The position numbers were made by a program, and so were the translations under genes. Below, in pieces: positions 41,204-49,459 of a stretch of 64,000 nt of DNA. Origin of the DNA: JARBUG01 sp035628915 (GTDB lineage Bacteria > Bacillota > Sulfobacillia > Symbiobacteriales > Symbiobacteriaceae); NCBI GenBank assembly GCA_035628915.1, contig DASPIW010000057.1:186001-250000 (forward strand), in the 5' to 3' direction. The notes under the pieces are model-generated. The model searched no databases, was not told the DNA's origin, and was given only the letters and a program-made list of their open reading frames with translations. Every line of letters starts with the position of its first letter. Position 1 is the stretch's first letter.

Positions 41204-42541
41204 CTATTTCCCCAGAAGGTTGTTTGCCTGCAGGATCGCACGGGTCTCGACGGCGGCCTCCTTGAGAAGCTTGTCTATGGCTTCCGGCGTGTTGTTCTCC
41301 GCCTTGGTGAAGAACTGCGCCAGCCGCCCGCCCAGCTTGGAGGCGATCTCGTCATAGACCGGAAGGTCTGGCTCCGTGTACATGGTGAAGCCCGCGGGCT
41401 TGTCCAGGAAGCCCTTGTAACCGGGAATCTTCTGGGATACCTGGCTATAGTCAACATCTACCCGATTAGGCAGCCAGCCAGAGTCCTCCATCAAGAAGAG
41501 CAGGTACTCGGGCTTTTGGGCGAAGAGGATGAAGTCCCAGGCCACATCCTGGTTCTTGCTGCTCTTGGGTACATAGAGGTTGGAGGGGAGGAAGATGGTG
41601 CCAGTGGGCATGGGCGCTGTGGCGTACTGGAGGCCGGGCGCCTTCTTGGCGATGTCGGCGATTACCCAGGACTCCCGGATAAACATGGCGGTCTGTTCCA
41701 ACTCAAACGCCTCAGCATCATGCTTCAGCGCCGGATCATCCACCTTGTCCTTGAACAGGAAGTCCATATACATCTGCACGGCCTTGCGACCGGCCTCGTT
41801 GTCGTAGTCGGGTACCCACTTGTTGTCGCCAGTGCGCTTGAGAATGTTCCCGCCGAAGTTGTAGAGGAGCGTGCCGAACTTTTGGGTGACGCCGGCCGGC
41901 AGGCCGGCAAGGCGGAGCGAGAAGCCGCTCACCGTGATCTTGCCGTTGGCGTCACGCTTGGTCAGCTTCCGAGAGTACTCCATCAACTCTTCCATGGTCC
42001 TGGGCGGTGCGGTCAGGCCGGCCTCCTTGAACATTTTGGTGTTATAGTAGAGGACACCCTGGCCCCGGAAGAGAGGGACCCCATAGACTTTGCCATTGAC
42101 CGAAACAGTCTCCTGGAACTCCTTGTTGTAGGCCTTGCCCATGACAAACTCCTGCACCTTGGCCGGCGCCTCGGCCATCAGGCCGGGGGCGATGTACCGG
42201 TTCATGGTGGAGTGGGGAGTCTCCAGGACGTCCGCGGCAGCACCGGCCGGGATGGTGGCGGCCAGCTTCTTCTGGTAGTCCGCCAGCGGGTGAGTCAGCA
42301 CGTTGACCGTCACATTGGTATTGGCTTTCTGATACTCCGCGGCCACCTTCTTGAAGTAGGCCTCCAGCTCAGGATAGCCGCTCCAGACGTTCAGAGTGAC
42401 GGGCTTCTTCTCCGCCTGCGCGTTCTGGCCGTCGCCGCCGGGCGCCGAACCGGGTTTGCTGCCACCGCTGCCACAAGCAGCCAGGCTGGTCAGCAGGATC
42501 AGTGCCAGTACGATACCAAAGATCCTCCGGGACGCTTGCAT
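41204..42541 (-). CDS. Sugar-type ABC importer binding lipoprotein
   Basis: 445 residues. A lipoprotein signal (ILLTSLAACGSGG, Cys after LAA) anchors it outside the membrane. The family 1 solute-binding features include VTLNVWSGYPELEAYFKKVA, an EYQKANTNVTVNVL segment and GKVYGVPLFRGQGVLYYN. CUT1 binding proteins take oligosaccharides or modified sugars. The ligand here cannot be told; the surrounding enzymes suggest an acylated or amidated sugar-like compound. Confidence 0.94.
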   Translation of the reverse strand: MQASRRIFGIVLALILLTSLAACGSGGSKPGSAPGGDGQNAQAEKKPVTLNVWSGYPELEAYFKKVAAEYQKANTNVTVNVLTHPLADYQKKLAATIPAGAAADVLETPHSTMNRYIAPGLMAEAPAKVQEFVMGKAYNKEFQETVSVNGKVYGVPLFRGQGVLYYNTKMFKEAGLTAPPRTMEELMEYSRKLTKRDANGKITVSGFSLRLAGLPAGVTQKFGTLLYNFGGNILKRTGDNKWVPDYDNEAGRKAVQMYMDFLFKDKVDDPALKHDAEAFELEQTAMFIRESWVIADIAKKAPGLQYATAPMPTGTIFLPSNLYVPKSSKNQDVAWDFILFAQKPEYLLFLMEDSGWLPNRVDVDYSQVSQKIPGYKGFLDKPAGFTMYTEPDLPVYDEIASKLGGRLAQFFTKAENNTPEAIDKLLKEAAVETRAILQANNLLGK

Positions 42542-42608
42542 TGGGATACGCCTCCTGTGGTTTCCGCTTTCTCGAAATCAGGCCGGGCCAGGGCGAACGT
42601 CCGGGCCC

Positions 42609-43790
42609 CTACCGGCCGACAAGCCGCTTGCTTTCGCCGATCCAGGACAGTTGCTTTCGGCGAAGGAGTCCGTAGTTGTAGAACGCAAGGCCGGCGCCCA
42701 GGCTTCGGCTTCGGCCCACCCAATCGAGGATTTGCTCCTGACTGTTCATCTGCCCTTGCACCAGCTGAACGGTAGCCGCAGGCTTCTGGAGGGAGAGAGC
42801 CCGTGCCGCCTCCCACCACTCGGACCCTCGCTGGTCTGGCCCGCTCAGGTACCGGCTGTCAAGCAAGGGTGCGAGCTCGGCCACGCGCATCCCGGTTACC
42901 GGATCATCGGCCTGGAGCGGGAGCCCCGCCTCGACGGCCAGGGTACGCCCTCCTGCAGCCTGCCGCGCTCGCTCGATCACCGTTCGCCACGCTGCCGTCA
43001 CGTTAGCGGCCCGCACATCCAGATAGGGCGCCAGGCGGCCACTGAAGCTCCGGCGAATCTCATCGCCGGACAGGTCAGACCGGTAATCCTCATCGGTGCC
43101 CTCGGCAATTGCCCCGGACAGGAACTCAGCCACATCGTGCTGCAGACCCTCCGCATCCACCCCGGCCGCAACTGCCGCTGTCTTGCAGGCCGGACAGAAG
43201 CAGACCCCCAGCAGGAATCGGGTCAGCGGGGACAAGGGGATGAAGACCTTTGGGTTCCACTGGCCATAGCCAAAGGCGAGGTAGTTGAGTGACTCCAGGT
43301 AGATCCCATCGGCCCCATGGTTGCGCACAACATCCTCTGCCATGGCCGCCGCATACTGCCGTACGGCCGGCTGGGCCGGACACAGCTGTGCCAGATGGTG
43401 ATCGCCCAAGGCGCTGGTCTGCGTCAGGTGCGGGTGCCGGCGAGCCAGATGGTGGTTGTAACAGAAGACGATCCAGGCGTTGAACCGCAGCCCGCGTGCT
43501 TTGAGCGACCGCACGATCGCAGGCAGATAGTCGGGCCCGGTAACCAGTTCGCTCATTCGTGGCTGCAGCTCGGTGGGGTATAGAGCCGCCTCGGGCTGCC
43601 AGAAGATGGCCCCGTCCTCTCCGAAATAGAACCGGCGGCGAGGGTTATGCGGCAGGAGATAGGTGGCCACATGGTAGGAGACCGCCAATATGACCTCGTT
43701 GATGCCGGCAACGCCTCCGATCGTGTCCAAGGCCAGTTCGATCCCCTCGTCATGCAGATCCCAGGGATAGGTGAACATCGCCCACTTCAC
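42609..43790 (-). CDS. Unrecognised protein, possible TIM-barrel glycosidase-like
   Basis: 393 residues, no family confidently recognised. The N-terminus (KWAMFTYPWDLHDEGIELAL) and pattern of alternating strands and helices with NGADGIYLESLNYLAFGYG suggest a barrel resembling family 10-type or alpha-amylase-like putative glycosyl hydrolases. CFCPACKTAA near the middle could be a metal or disulfide site. No signal peptide. It sits between the PLP enzyme and the binding protein in the catabolic island, overlapping the PLP gene's stop by four bases, so it probably acts on the same substrate inside the cell. Confidence 0.55.
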   Translation of the reverse strand: MKWAMFTYPWDLHDEGIELALDTIGGVAGINEVILAVSYHVATYLLPHNPRRRFYFGEDGAIFWQPEAALYPTELQPRMSELVTGPDYLPAIVRSLKARGLRFNAWIVFCYNHHLARRHPHLTQTSALGDHHLAQLCPAQPAVRQYAAAMAEDVVRNHGADGIYLESLNYLAFGYGQWNPKVFIPLSPLTRFLLGVCFCPACKTAAVAAGVDAEGLQHDVAEFLSGAIAEGTDEDYRSDLSGDEIRRSFSGRLAPYLDVRAANVTAAWRTVIERARQAAGGRTLAVEAGLPLQADDPVTGMRVAELAPLLDSRYLSGPDQRGSEWWEAARALSLQKPAATVQLVQGQMNSQEQILDWVGRSRSLGAGLAFYNYGLLRRKQLSWIGESKRLVGR

Positions 43791-44821
43791 AGGGCACCCA
43801 CCTCCTGATGGTAGGCGAACAGCGCCGGAAGGCCGCCAGTGTGCACGAAAACGACCGTTTGCCCCCGCTGCAGGCGCCCCTGCCTGATGTGGTCAATCAG
43901 GCCGGCCATACCCTTGCCGGAGTATATCGGGTCCAGGAAGAGTCCCTCCAGTTGCGCCACCAGCCGGATTGCTTCGATCCCCTGCGGCGACGGAACCCCA
44001 TATCCCCCGGACCCGCTGTAGTCCTCGTTCCGGATATCGGCAGGGGACAACCGCTCGGGGACCCCGAGCATCTCGGCTGCACGATTTCCCAGACCCGCCA
44101 TGCGCTCCTGCACGCCCTCGATGCTGTTGCTGGGGCTGCAGCCCACCACCCGCCAGGGAGCGCCCAGTAGTTTGGCTCCCAGGGCCAGTCCGGTCTGGGT
44201 GGCGCCCGAGGAGGTCAGGTAGACGGCGTCCGCCCGGATTCCCCTGGCCTGCAGCTGCTCCTCCATCTCCACGGCGCAGTCGACAAAGCCGATGGCTCCC
44301 AGCGGGTGGAACGAGGAGGGAAGCACGTAGGGGCTATGACCTTGTCGACGGTACTCCGCCGCCACCTCCTCCATGGCATCCCGCAAGTGGGTGCGGTGGC
44401 TGACGGCCATGTTCATCTCCGTGGCCTCCACCAGCCGCAGGTCAGTGCCCAGCAGCTGGCCGAGCAACAAGTTGCCCTGCACCTTCTGGAACTTGCCCGC
44501 CCGCTGCAGGAGCATCACCGGTTTCATGCCAGCCCGCCGGGCCGCCGCTGCGCAGAGCACGGCGTGGTTCGACTGTGCGGCGCCCCCGCCGGCGATGAAG
44601 ACATCGGCGCCACGGCCGATCGCATCGGCGATGAAGAAGTCTAGCTCCCGCGCCTTGTTGCCTCCCATGGCAAGACCACTCAGGTCCTCACGCTTGATCA
44701 GGATCCGGGGTCCGCCCAGCGCCTCGGACAGGCGGGGAAGCTCGTCCAGGGCGGTTGGCAGACGGGCCATACCGGCCCTCGGAAGACGTTCGACCAACTC
44801 ACGGACCCGGCGCACGGACAT
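43787..44821 (-). CDS. D-cysteine desulfhydrase / ACC deaminase-family PLP enzyme
   Basis: 344 residues from ATG 44821 with GGAGGGAGATC upstream. Fold type II PLP enzyme: the lysine is in LAMGGNKARELDFFIADA, with GGGAAQSNHAVLCAAAARR and phosphate-binding SSGATQTGLALGAKLLG. The family includes D-cysteine desulfhydrase and 1-aminocyclopropane-1-carboxylate deaminase; both release ammonia through enamine intermediates, which RidA would clear. It is the first enzyme gene after lacI, so it is probably central to the pathway. Substrate uncertain. Confidence 0.88.
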   Translation of the reverse strand: MSVRRVRELVERLPRAGMARLPTALDELPRLSEALGGPRILIKREDLSGLAMGGNKARELDFFIADAIGRGADVFIAGGGAAQSNHAVLCAAAARRAGMKPVMLLQRAGKFQKVQGNLLLGQLLGTDLRLVEATEMNMAVSHRTHLRDAMEEVAAEYRRQGHSPYVLPSSFHPLGAIGFVDCAVEMEEQLQARGIRADAVYLTSSGATQTGLALGAKLLGAPWRVVGCSPSNSIEGVQERMAGLGNRAAEMLGVPERLSPADIRNEDYSGSGGYGVPSPQGIEAIRLVAQLEGLFLDPIYSGKGMAGLIDHIRQGRLQRGQTVVFVHTGGLPALFAYHQEVGAL

Positions 44822-44836
44822 GTGATCTCCCTCCAC

Positions 44837-45850
44837 TTAACTGGAATCTCGGGGATGAAACTCGGTCGGCAGAACCGCTCTGGGAGGCGGCAGGTCCGGA
44901 TTCAGAATCGCCTCCACCAGGTGTTCCGTCGCCTGCTTGGCGACCTCGGACACGATCATCTTGACAGTGGACAGGGCGGGGTCGGTGTAGAAGCCCTGCT
45001 CCGTGCCGTCGGCCCCGACCACGGCCAGATCCCCGGGGACCCTGAGGCCTCGGTTGCGGGCTTCTTTCAGTACGCCCACAGCCATCAGATCACCGCCGCA
45101 GAAGAGCGCACTGGGCCGCGGGTCCATCTCCAGGAGGCGGGCGAGGGCCTCGGCGCCGCTTTGCTCAAACGCGTCCCCTTGCTCGATCACCGGCTCAAGG
45201 CCGTGCTCCTTCATCACATCCAGGTAGGCCCTGCGACGTTCGGATGTCAGGTAAAACCCTTCCGGTCCCTGCACGTGAGCGATCAGGCGATGGCCCCTCG
45301 CAATCAGATGCTCAACCGCTTCGCGGCTCCCGCCGTATTGGTCGGTGACGACATAGCCGACGGGAATCTTCGGATCCATGGCGTTGATGGCCACCACCGG
45401 ACACGCCAGTTCAGCCAGCACCGGATGCAAAGGTAGATTCACCCAGAGGATTCCGTCAACGTCGCCGCTCTTCCATAATCCCAAGACGTACTCATCCTTC
45501 AGGAAATCGGCGCCGGCAATCTGCAGCATCAGGTGGAACTGGTGCTCCCTGATGGTATCGTGGATGCCCGAAAGCATTTCCGAGAGCTTCAAGTGAGAGA
45601 ACCGATGGTAGCCGTGGCAGGGTTCGGGGGCAGCGGGCAGAACGACGGCGATGTGGCCGGACCGGCGGGATCCCAGGGCCCGTGCTGCAGCGTTGGGGCG
45701 GTAGTCGAGTTTTTGGGCGGCCGCCCGGACCCGCTCTCGGGTCTGGTCGGAGATGCGCACTCCGGAATCGGTCCCATTCAAAACTCGTGAAGCGGTTGCC
45801 TTCGACACCCCGGCCAGCTTTGCTACATGCAGCAACGTCGGTTTGGACAA
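44837..45850 (-). CDS. LacI-family transcriptional regulator
   Basis: 337 residues, TTG 45850 with GAGGAG nine bases upstream. The helix-turn-helix and hinge are in LLHVAKLAGVSKATASRVLNG and PNAAARALGSRRSG, followed by a periplasmic-binding-type effector domain. It heads the 14-gene island on the same strand and overlaps the three AACCGGTT operators just upstream of its start. It therefore probably represses itself and the island until the imported sugar-like ligand binds. Confidence 0.93.
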   Translation of the reverse strand: MSKPTLLHVAKLAGVSKATASRVLNGTDSGVRISDQTRERVRAAAQKLDYRPNAAARALGSRRSGHIAVVLPAAPEPCHGYHRFSHLKLSEMLSGIHDTIREHQFHLMLQIAGADFLKDEYVLGLWKSGDVDGILWVNLPLHPVLAELACPVVAINAMDPKIPVGYVVTDQYGGSREAVEHLIARGHRLIAHVQGPEGFYLTSERRRAYLDVMKEHGLEPVIEQGDAFEQSGAEALARLLEMDPRPSALFCGGDLMAVGVLKEARNRGLRVPGDLAVVGADGTEQGFYTDPALSTVKMIVSEVAKQATEHLVEAILNPDLPPPRAVLPTEFHPRDSS

Positions 45851-45873
45851 GCAGATCGCTCCTCTTCGGGGCC

Positions 45874-45907
45874 AACCGGTTGCGGCAACCGGTTAGGGCA
45901 ACCGGTT
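45874..45907 (-). promoter_or_regulatory. Three phased AACCGGTT operators
   Basis: AACCGGTT occurs at 45874-45881, 45887-45894 and 45900-45907, exactly 13 bases apart, each within CAACCGGTT. Such palindromes with a central CG are typical LacI-family operators. They lie between the promoter and the lacI start, over the expected transcription start and leader, so binding would block the island's transcription. Confidence 0.75.
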
Positions 45908-45918
45908 ACATTATCTAA

Positions 45919-45947
45919 ATACTAAGCAATGTATGCTAACATATCAA
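45919..45947 (-). promoter_or_regulatory. Promoter of the LacI-led catabolic island
   Basis: -35 TTGATA (45942-45947) and -10 TAGTAT (45919-45924), 17 bases apart on the minus strand, in an AT-rich stretch. The operators begin about 12 bases downstream. Confidence 0.7.
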
Positions 45948-45999
45948 TACTGTATTTTAAACTTATTTTGATATAATCTGTTATTCCTCCGAATACGAA

Positions 46000-46022
46000 G
46001 CGCCCGAACAAAGTTCGGGCGC
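46000..46022 (-). terminator. Terminator of the SelA-like gene
   Basis: Perfect 10-bp stem GCGCCCGAAC/GTTCGGGCGC with an AAA loop, ten bases past the stop, followed on the minus strand by TTCGTATTC. Confidence 0.75.
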
Positions 46023-46032
46023 CCCCTATCGC

Positions 46033-47151
46033 TTACCGGTCGCCGCTGAGGACCGTCCGCAGCCGCTGCCCAATCGTGTTCTCGTCTCCCGGCTGAAGCG
46101 TTCCGGTGAAGAACGCCACACCGTCCTTCCCATGAGGCAAGGCCAGGATGGAGGGCTGGCCCTCCTTCAGGCGGGCCAATAGTTCTTCCGGAGTCACCGT
46201 CTGAGGGAATGCCAGCCGGACCAGGGCACGGGGAATCGGCTGCCCCGAGCTAGACGGGAAGAGACGCTCCACCGTTACCCCGGGCACATCTCGCACCGCG
46301 TCCATGATGTGGCGGCACTGTGACTCCCGCAATGCCGACTCGGCCGCGTGGTCCTGGCCGACGAACCACCGGACCGCCGCAAGGGCGCCGCACAGGTCCT
46401 CCTTGCTCACCTTCATCGGCCTGCCGAGGCTGTGATTGGGCGCCGAGTTGGCCCGGCATGCTTCAATGATCTCCGGGCGCCCCAGCACCAGGCCCGTGCT
46501 GGCAGGGCCCCGCAGCCCTTTCCCCCCGCTGAAGATGGCGACGTCCGCCCCCATCTCCCGCGTGAAGTGCCGGAGGTTCTGCTCCGGGTGAATCTGTGCG
46601 GCGGCGTCCACCACAACACGCACGCCGCGCTCGTGGGCGATAGCCACTACCTGCTTCAGAGGGATGGCGTTCTCCTCCTGGTGGGTCCCAGCAAAATACA
46701 GGACATAAGCTGTACGACCGGTAATGGCCGCTTCCAGCTCCCAGGCATGGTTCGAGCCGTTCAGCCCCACTTCCACGAATCTCACACCGGCCAGCCGGAC
46801 GGCCTGGTCGTACACGACGCGCTGGCGCCGAAAGGTGATCACCTCGTCCTTCATGCCCGTCGTATCAGGCAACTGGCGGATGCGAGCCGGCTGCGTCCCG
46901 GCTATGATCGCGGCCGTGACGATCGTCAGCCCGGCAGCCGCCCCGCCCGCCACGAAGCAGGCCTCGTTGCCCGTCAGGCGTGCAATCTCCTTCCCGACGG
47001 CAACCTGTAGCTCATTCAAGTCCACATAGGCCTGGCTGGCCGACGCCATGGCCTCCTGGACGCCAGGCGCCCAAATCGACCCGCCGTAGATGGTGTATGT
47101 GGAGACGGCATTTATCCGCCTGACAACCCCGAGTTCCCCGTAAATGTCCAC
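46033..47151 (-). CDS. SelA-family PLP-dependent lyase-like enzyme
   Basis: About 372 residues if GTG 47151 is the start; a longer frame overlaps the upstream gene without family similarity. It resembles selenocysteine synthase-fold enzymes such as D-glucosaminate-6-phosphate ammonia-lyase: GGSIWAPGVQEAMASAS, CFVAGGAAAGLTI, VVDAAAQIHPEQNLRHF and the PLP lysine in FSGGKGLRGPASTGLVLG. No tRNA-Sec or selenium genes are nearby, so selenocysteine synthesis is unlikely. With the D-aminoacylase-type gene it suggests breakdown of a D-amino or amino-sugar acid. Confidence 0.8.
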   Translation of the reverse strand: MDIYGELGVVRRINAVSTYTIYGGSIWAPGVQEAMASASQAYVDLNELQVAVGKEIARLTGNEACFVAGGAAAGLTIVTAAIIAGTQPARIRQLPDTTGMKDEVITFRRQRVVYDQAVRLAGVRFVEVGLNGSNHAWELEAAITGRTAYVLYFAGTHQEENAIPLKQVVAIAHERGVRVVVDAAAQIHPEQNLRHFTREMGADVAIFSGGKGLRGPASTGLVLGRPEIIEACRANSAPNHSLGRPMKVSKEDLCGALAAVRWFVGQDHAAESALRESQCRHIMDAVRDVPGVTVERLFPSSSGQPIPRALVRLAFPQTVTPEELLARLKEGQPSILALPHGKDGVAFFTGTLQPGDENTIGQRLRTVLSGDR

Positions 47152-47189
47152 TTCCGATTTCCGTCCTTTCCTCTTGTTTCTCCGAAAGG

Positions 47190-48785
47190 TTAAGCGGGCA
47201 GCGCACGGCCTGCGTACACGCCCAGGCATATTCCAAACTCCACGGCCAGCCGACCGTTGACCAGCACGTGCTCGATCCCCGCCGGATGCCGCTTCGGGTT
47301 CTCGAAAGTCGCCAGGTCGGTCACCGTCTCCGGATTGAAGACCACGATATCGGCCGCCTTGCCCCGGGCAATCTCCCCCCGGTCCTTTAACTGGAAGCGC
47401 TGCGCGGGGACGTAGGCCATCCGGTTGATGAGCGCTTCCAGGCTGATGAGATCCGGATGCTTTCGCTGCAGGCGGAGAAACCGTGGGAAACAGCCCCACC
47501 CGCGGGGATGGGGACGGGTGCCGACGGAAATGCTGTCACTGCCCACCATATAGTAGGGCTTCGAAAGCAGCGTGAGATGATCTCGCTCCAGCGCCTCCCC
47601 GATGGCCGGATCCCTGGGCGGGAGGCCGCAGTGGCCCACGCCGAGCCCCTCCTCGTAGAGCACCTCCATCAGCATCTCTTCCGGCGTCGTGCCCCTGGCC
47701 GCGGCCACCTCGGCAAAGCTCTTGCCCACCATCCAGCGGTTGCGCTCGGAGGGGATGTAGGAGAAGGCCACCTCGTCCCAGCGACGGTTTGAAAGGTTAA
47801 CCGGGTCCAGGTTGTAGGCGATCTCCTTGCGGGTAGCAGGATCGCCGAGCCGCTTCATGATCTCCCAGTACCCTCCGTCCACGGCCCAGTAGGGCAAGAA
47901 GATGAGGCAGTAACCGCTGCCGGTCGGGTACGGGTAAAGTTCCAGGGTGAGGTCGAGACCCGCTTGCAGACCGGCCTCAATCGGCTCCATCAGCTTTGCC
48001 GCCTGACCGCGGTTGCCGGGTCCGGTCCGGTAGTGAGAGAAATGGACCTTCACCCCGGAACGTCTGGCGATCTCAAGTGTCTCCCCGGTCGGATCAAACG
48101 GGGTCTGGCCCTTACGGAAGACAGTCCGCTGATGGGTGACGTAAAGGCCGCCCGCTTCCCGGGTCGCCTTGCACAGTTCCACCATCTCGTCGGTATCGCT
48201 GAAGGAGCAGGGGTAGTAGCTCATACCGGTGGAGAACGCCACGGCCCCTTCCTCAAACGCCTTATAGATGATCTGTTTGGCCTTCTCAAGGTACTCCCCC
48301 GTCAGCGGAACGTCCTTGAACCCTACCGTCTCCAGGCGAATGGCGCCGTGGGGAACCTGGTATACGGTGTTCACGGCGACTGTCCCATCAAAACGCGACC
48401 GGTACTCCTTGACCGACCGCCAATCCCATGCGATGTCGGGATTGCCGTTGAGGCCGGCCAGATATCGACGGTACATTTCCAGGTTCTCATAGGACAGCGG
48501 CGCATACGAAAGGCCGTCCTGTCCGAGCACTTCTGTGGTGATTCCCTGCAGAATCCCTTGCGGGTGCTGCGGGTCGGCAAGGAGCATGACGTCCGAGTGA
48601 ACATGGGTGTCGATGAAGCCGGGGGCGACGATCAGCCCTTGTGCGTCGAGCACTTTGTGCGCCTGGGCCGCTGGAAACTGGCCCACGTCAGCGATCCGCC
48701 CATTCTCAATGACCACATCGGCCCGAAAACGCAAGCGCCCCGTACCATCAATCACGGTCCCGTTCTTTATGAGCACATCAAACAC
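47190..48785 (-). CDS. D-aminoacylase-family amidohydrolase
   Basis: 531 residues, GTG start region at 48785. N-acyl-D-amino-acid deacylase family: PGFIDTHVHSDVML (metal HxH), GQDGLSYAPLSYENL, AFSTGMSYYPCSFSDTDEMV, YVTHQRT, KVHFSHYRTGPGNRG and VGSDSISVGTRPHPRG (catalytic Asp). In studied D-aminoacylases a Cys sits in the loop here reading VLGQDGLS; it is absent, as in many related amidohydrolases. It would free D-amino acids from N-acyl or small peptide substrates. The SelA-like lyase gene follows 38 bases downstream. Confidence 0.88.
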   Translation of the reverse strand: MFDVLIKNGTVIDGTGRLRFRADVVIENGRIADVGQFPAAQAHKVLDAQGLIVAPGFIDTHVHSDVMLLADPQHPQGILQGITTEVLGQDGLSYAPLSYENLEMYRRYLAGLNGNPDIAWDWRSVKEYRSRFDGTVAVNTVYQVPHGAIRLETVGFKDVPLTGEYLEKAKQIIYKAFEEGAVAFSTGMSYYPCSFSDTDEMVELCKATREAGGLYVTHQRTVFRKGQTPFDPTGETLEIARRSGVKVHFSHYRTGPGNRGQAAKLMEPIEAGLQAGLDLTLELYPYPTGSGYCLIFLPYWAVDGGYWEIMKRLGDPATRKEIAYNLDPVNLSNRRWDEVAFSYIPSERNRWMVGKSFAEVAAARGTTPEEMLMEVLYEEGLGVGHCGLPPRDPAIGEALERDHLTLLSKPYYMVGSDSISVGTRPHPRGWGCFPRFLRLQRKHPDLISLEALINRMAYVPAQRFQLKDRGEIARGKAADIVVFNPETVTDLATFENPKRHPAGIEHVLVNGRLAVEFGICLGVYAGRALPA

Positions 48786-48905
48786 GCACTCACGTCCCTT
48801 TCTGCCATTTGCCCGTTTACTCTCACTGTGGGCGCCTGCCAGTCAAACCCCAGTTCGCCCAGTTTGATCAGGTTGGGGCGGGCCCGAATCGGCGGGTCGC
48901 CTGCG

Positions 48906-49076
48906 TCAGGAGGGCTTTGAACGCGGGTCGAACGCATCTCGCAAACCGTCCCCGATGAAGTTGATGCTCAGGATGGTCAGCGACACGAGCACGCCGGTCG
49001 GCACCCACCGCCACCACATGCGCTCCAGAATGCTGATTTTCGTCGCATCGGTGAGCAGGTTGCCCCAACTGGGGTC
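48906..49076 (-). pseudogene. C-terminal remnant of a peptide ABC permease (OppC/DppC-type)
   Basis: Minus-strand codons read DPSWGNLLTDATKISILERM ... WVPTGVLVSLTILSINFIGDGLRDAFDPR and stop at 48906-48908. This is the typical end of DppC/OppC permeases. Everything upstream of about 49077 is missing. The likely partner, a D-aminoacylase gene, lies next to it, so a peptide-uptake cassette was probably deleted here. Confidence 0.8.
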
Positions 49077-49153
49077 GTGTCCTGGGCAACCTCACCGATC
49101 TCATCCCGAGTCATTACGAGGTACACGATGCGCGGGCGATTGGTCAAGCTCAT
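48977..49153 (-). CDS. Short chimeric frame across a deletion joint
   Basis: 58 codons from ATG 49153, preceded by a G-rich site (GGGGGGGAT). The first 25 or so residues (SLTNRPRIVYLVMTRDEIG) look like a real gene start. From about 49080 the frame enters the permease remnant out of phase and soon stops. It seems to be the surviving 5' end of an unknown gene fused to the remnant by a deletion. Expression is doubtful. Confidence 0.35.
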   Translation of the reverse strand: MSLTNRPRIVYLVMTRDEIGEVAQDTTPVGATCSPMRRKSAFWSACGGGGCRPACSCR

Positions 49154-49387
49154 ATCCCCCCCTGTGTTGTGGCAGATTTCGAATCTACTGGTCAGGCATC
49201 TCTTTCGAGTTAATCACATTTGAACAATTTAAGTCAATGTACTAGTATTGTTATTTTATTTTGTCGATGTTGTTCCGCAGACGTCGCATGATGGCAGCGA
49301 CCAATTAGCGGACCCGAGGAACTAAACAGAGGTCCGATTGCCCCGGTGCAAGCGTGGCCATGGACCGAGTTCCCAGCACGAAAACGG
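49154..49387. other. AT-rich intergenic stretch
   Basis: No gene is seen. Around 49200-49265 the sequence is AT-rich, with TTGACT- and TTGTTC-like hexamers on the minus strand that may serve as a promoter for the remnant and the downstream amidohydrolase genes, but no convincing -10 could be fixed. Confidence 0.4.
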
Positions 49388-49448
49388 AAAAGGGTGGCAA
49401 GGACAAAGTCCTGCCACCCTTTTTCAGCCGGCCCTCTCGGGGGCCGGC
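49388..49448 (-). terminator. Tandem hairpin terminator of the PspA cluster
   Basis: AAGGGTGGCAAGGAC/GTCCTGCCACCCTT (49389-49421) and GCCGGCCC/GGGCCGGC (49427-49448) stand 12 bases past the last gene of the cluster. The second hairpin met by the minus-strand transcript is followed by CCTTTTCCGTTTTC. Confidence 0.75.
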
Positions 49449-49459
49449 CCTTTCGTCTG

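Noticed and set aside
41129..42775. 548-codon plus-strand frame opposite the sugar-binding lipoprotein gene
   Set aside because: A shadow of the minus-strand gene, which has a lipobox and a family-typical sequence.
46033..47151. SelA proper (selenocysteine synthase)
   Set aside because: No selB, selD or tRNA-Sec nearby, the protein is shorter than SelA, and it sits beside an amidohydrolase gene.
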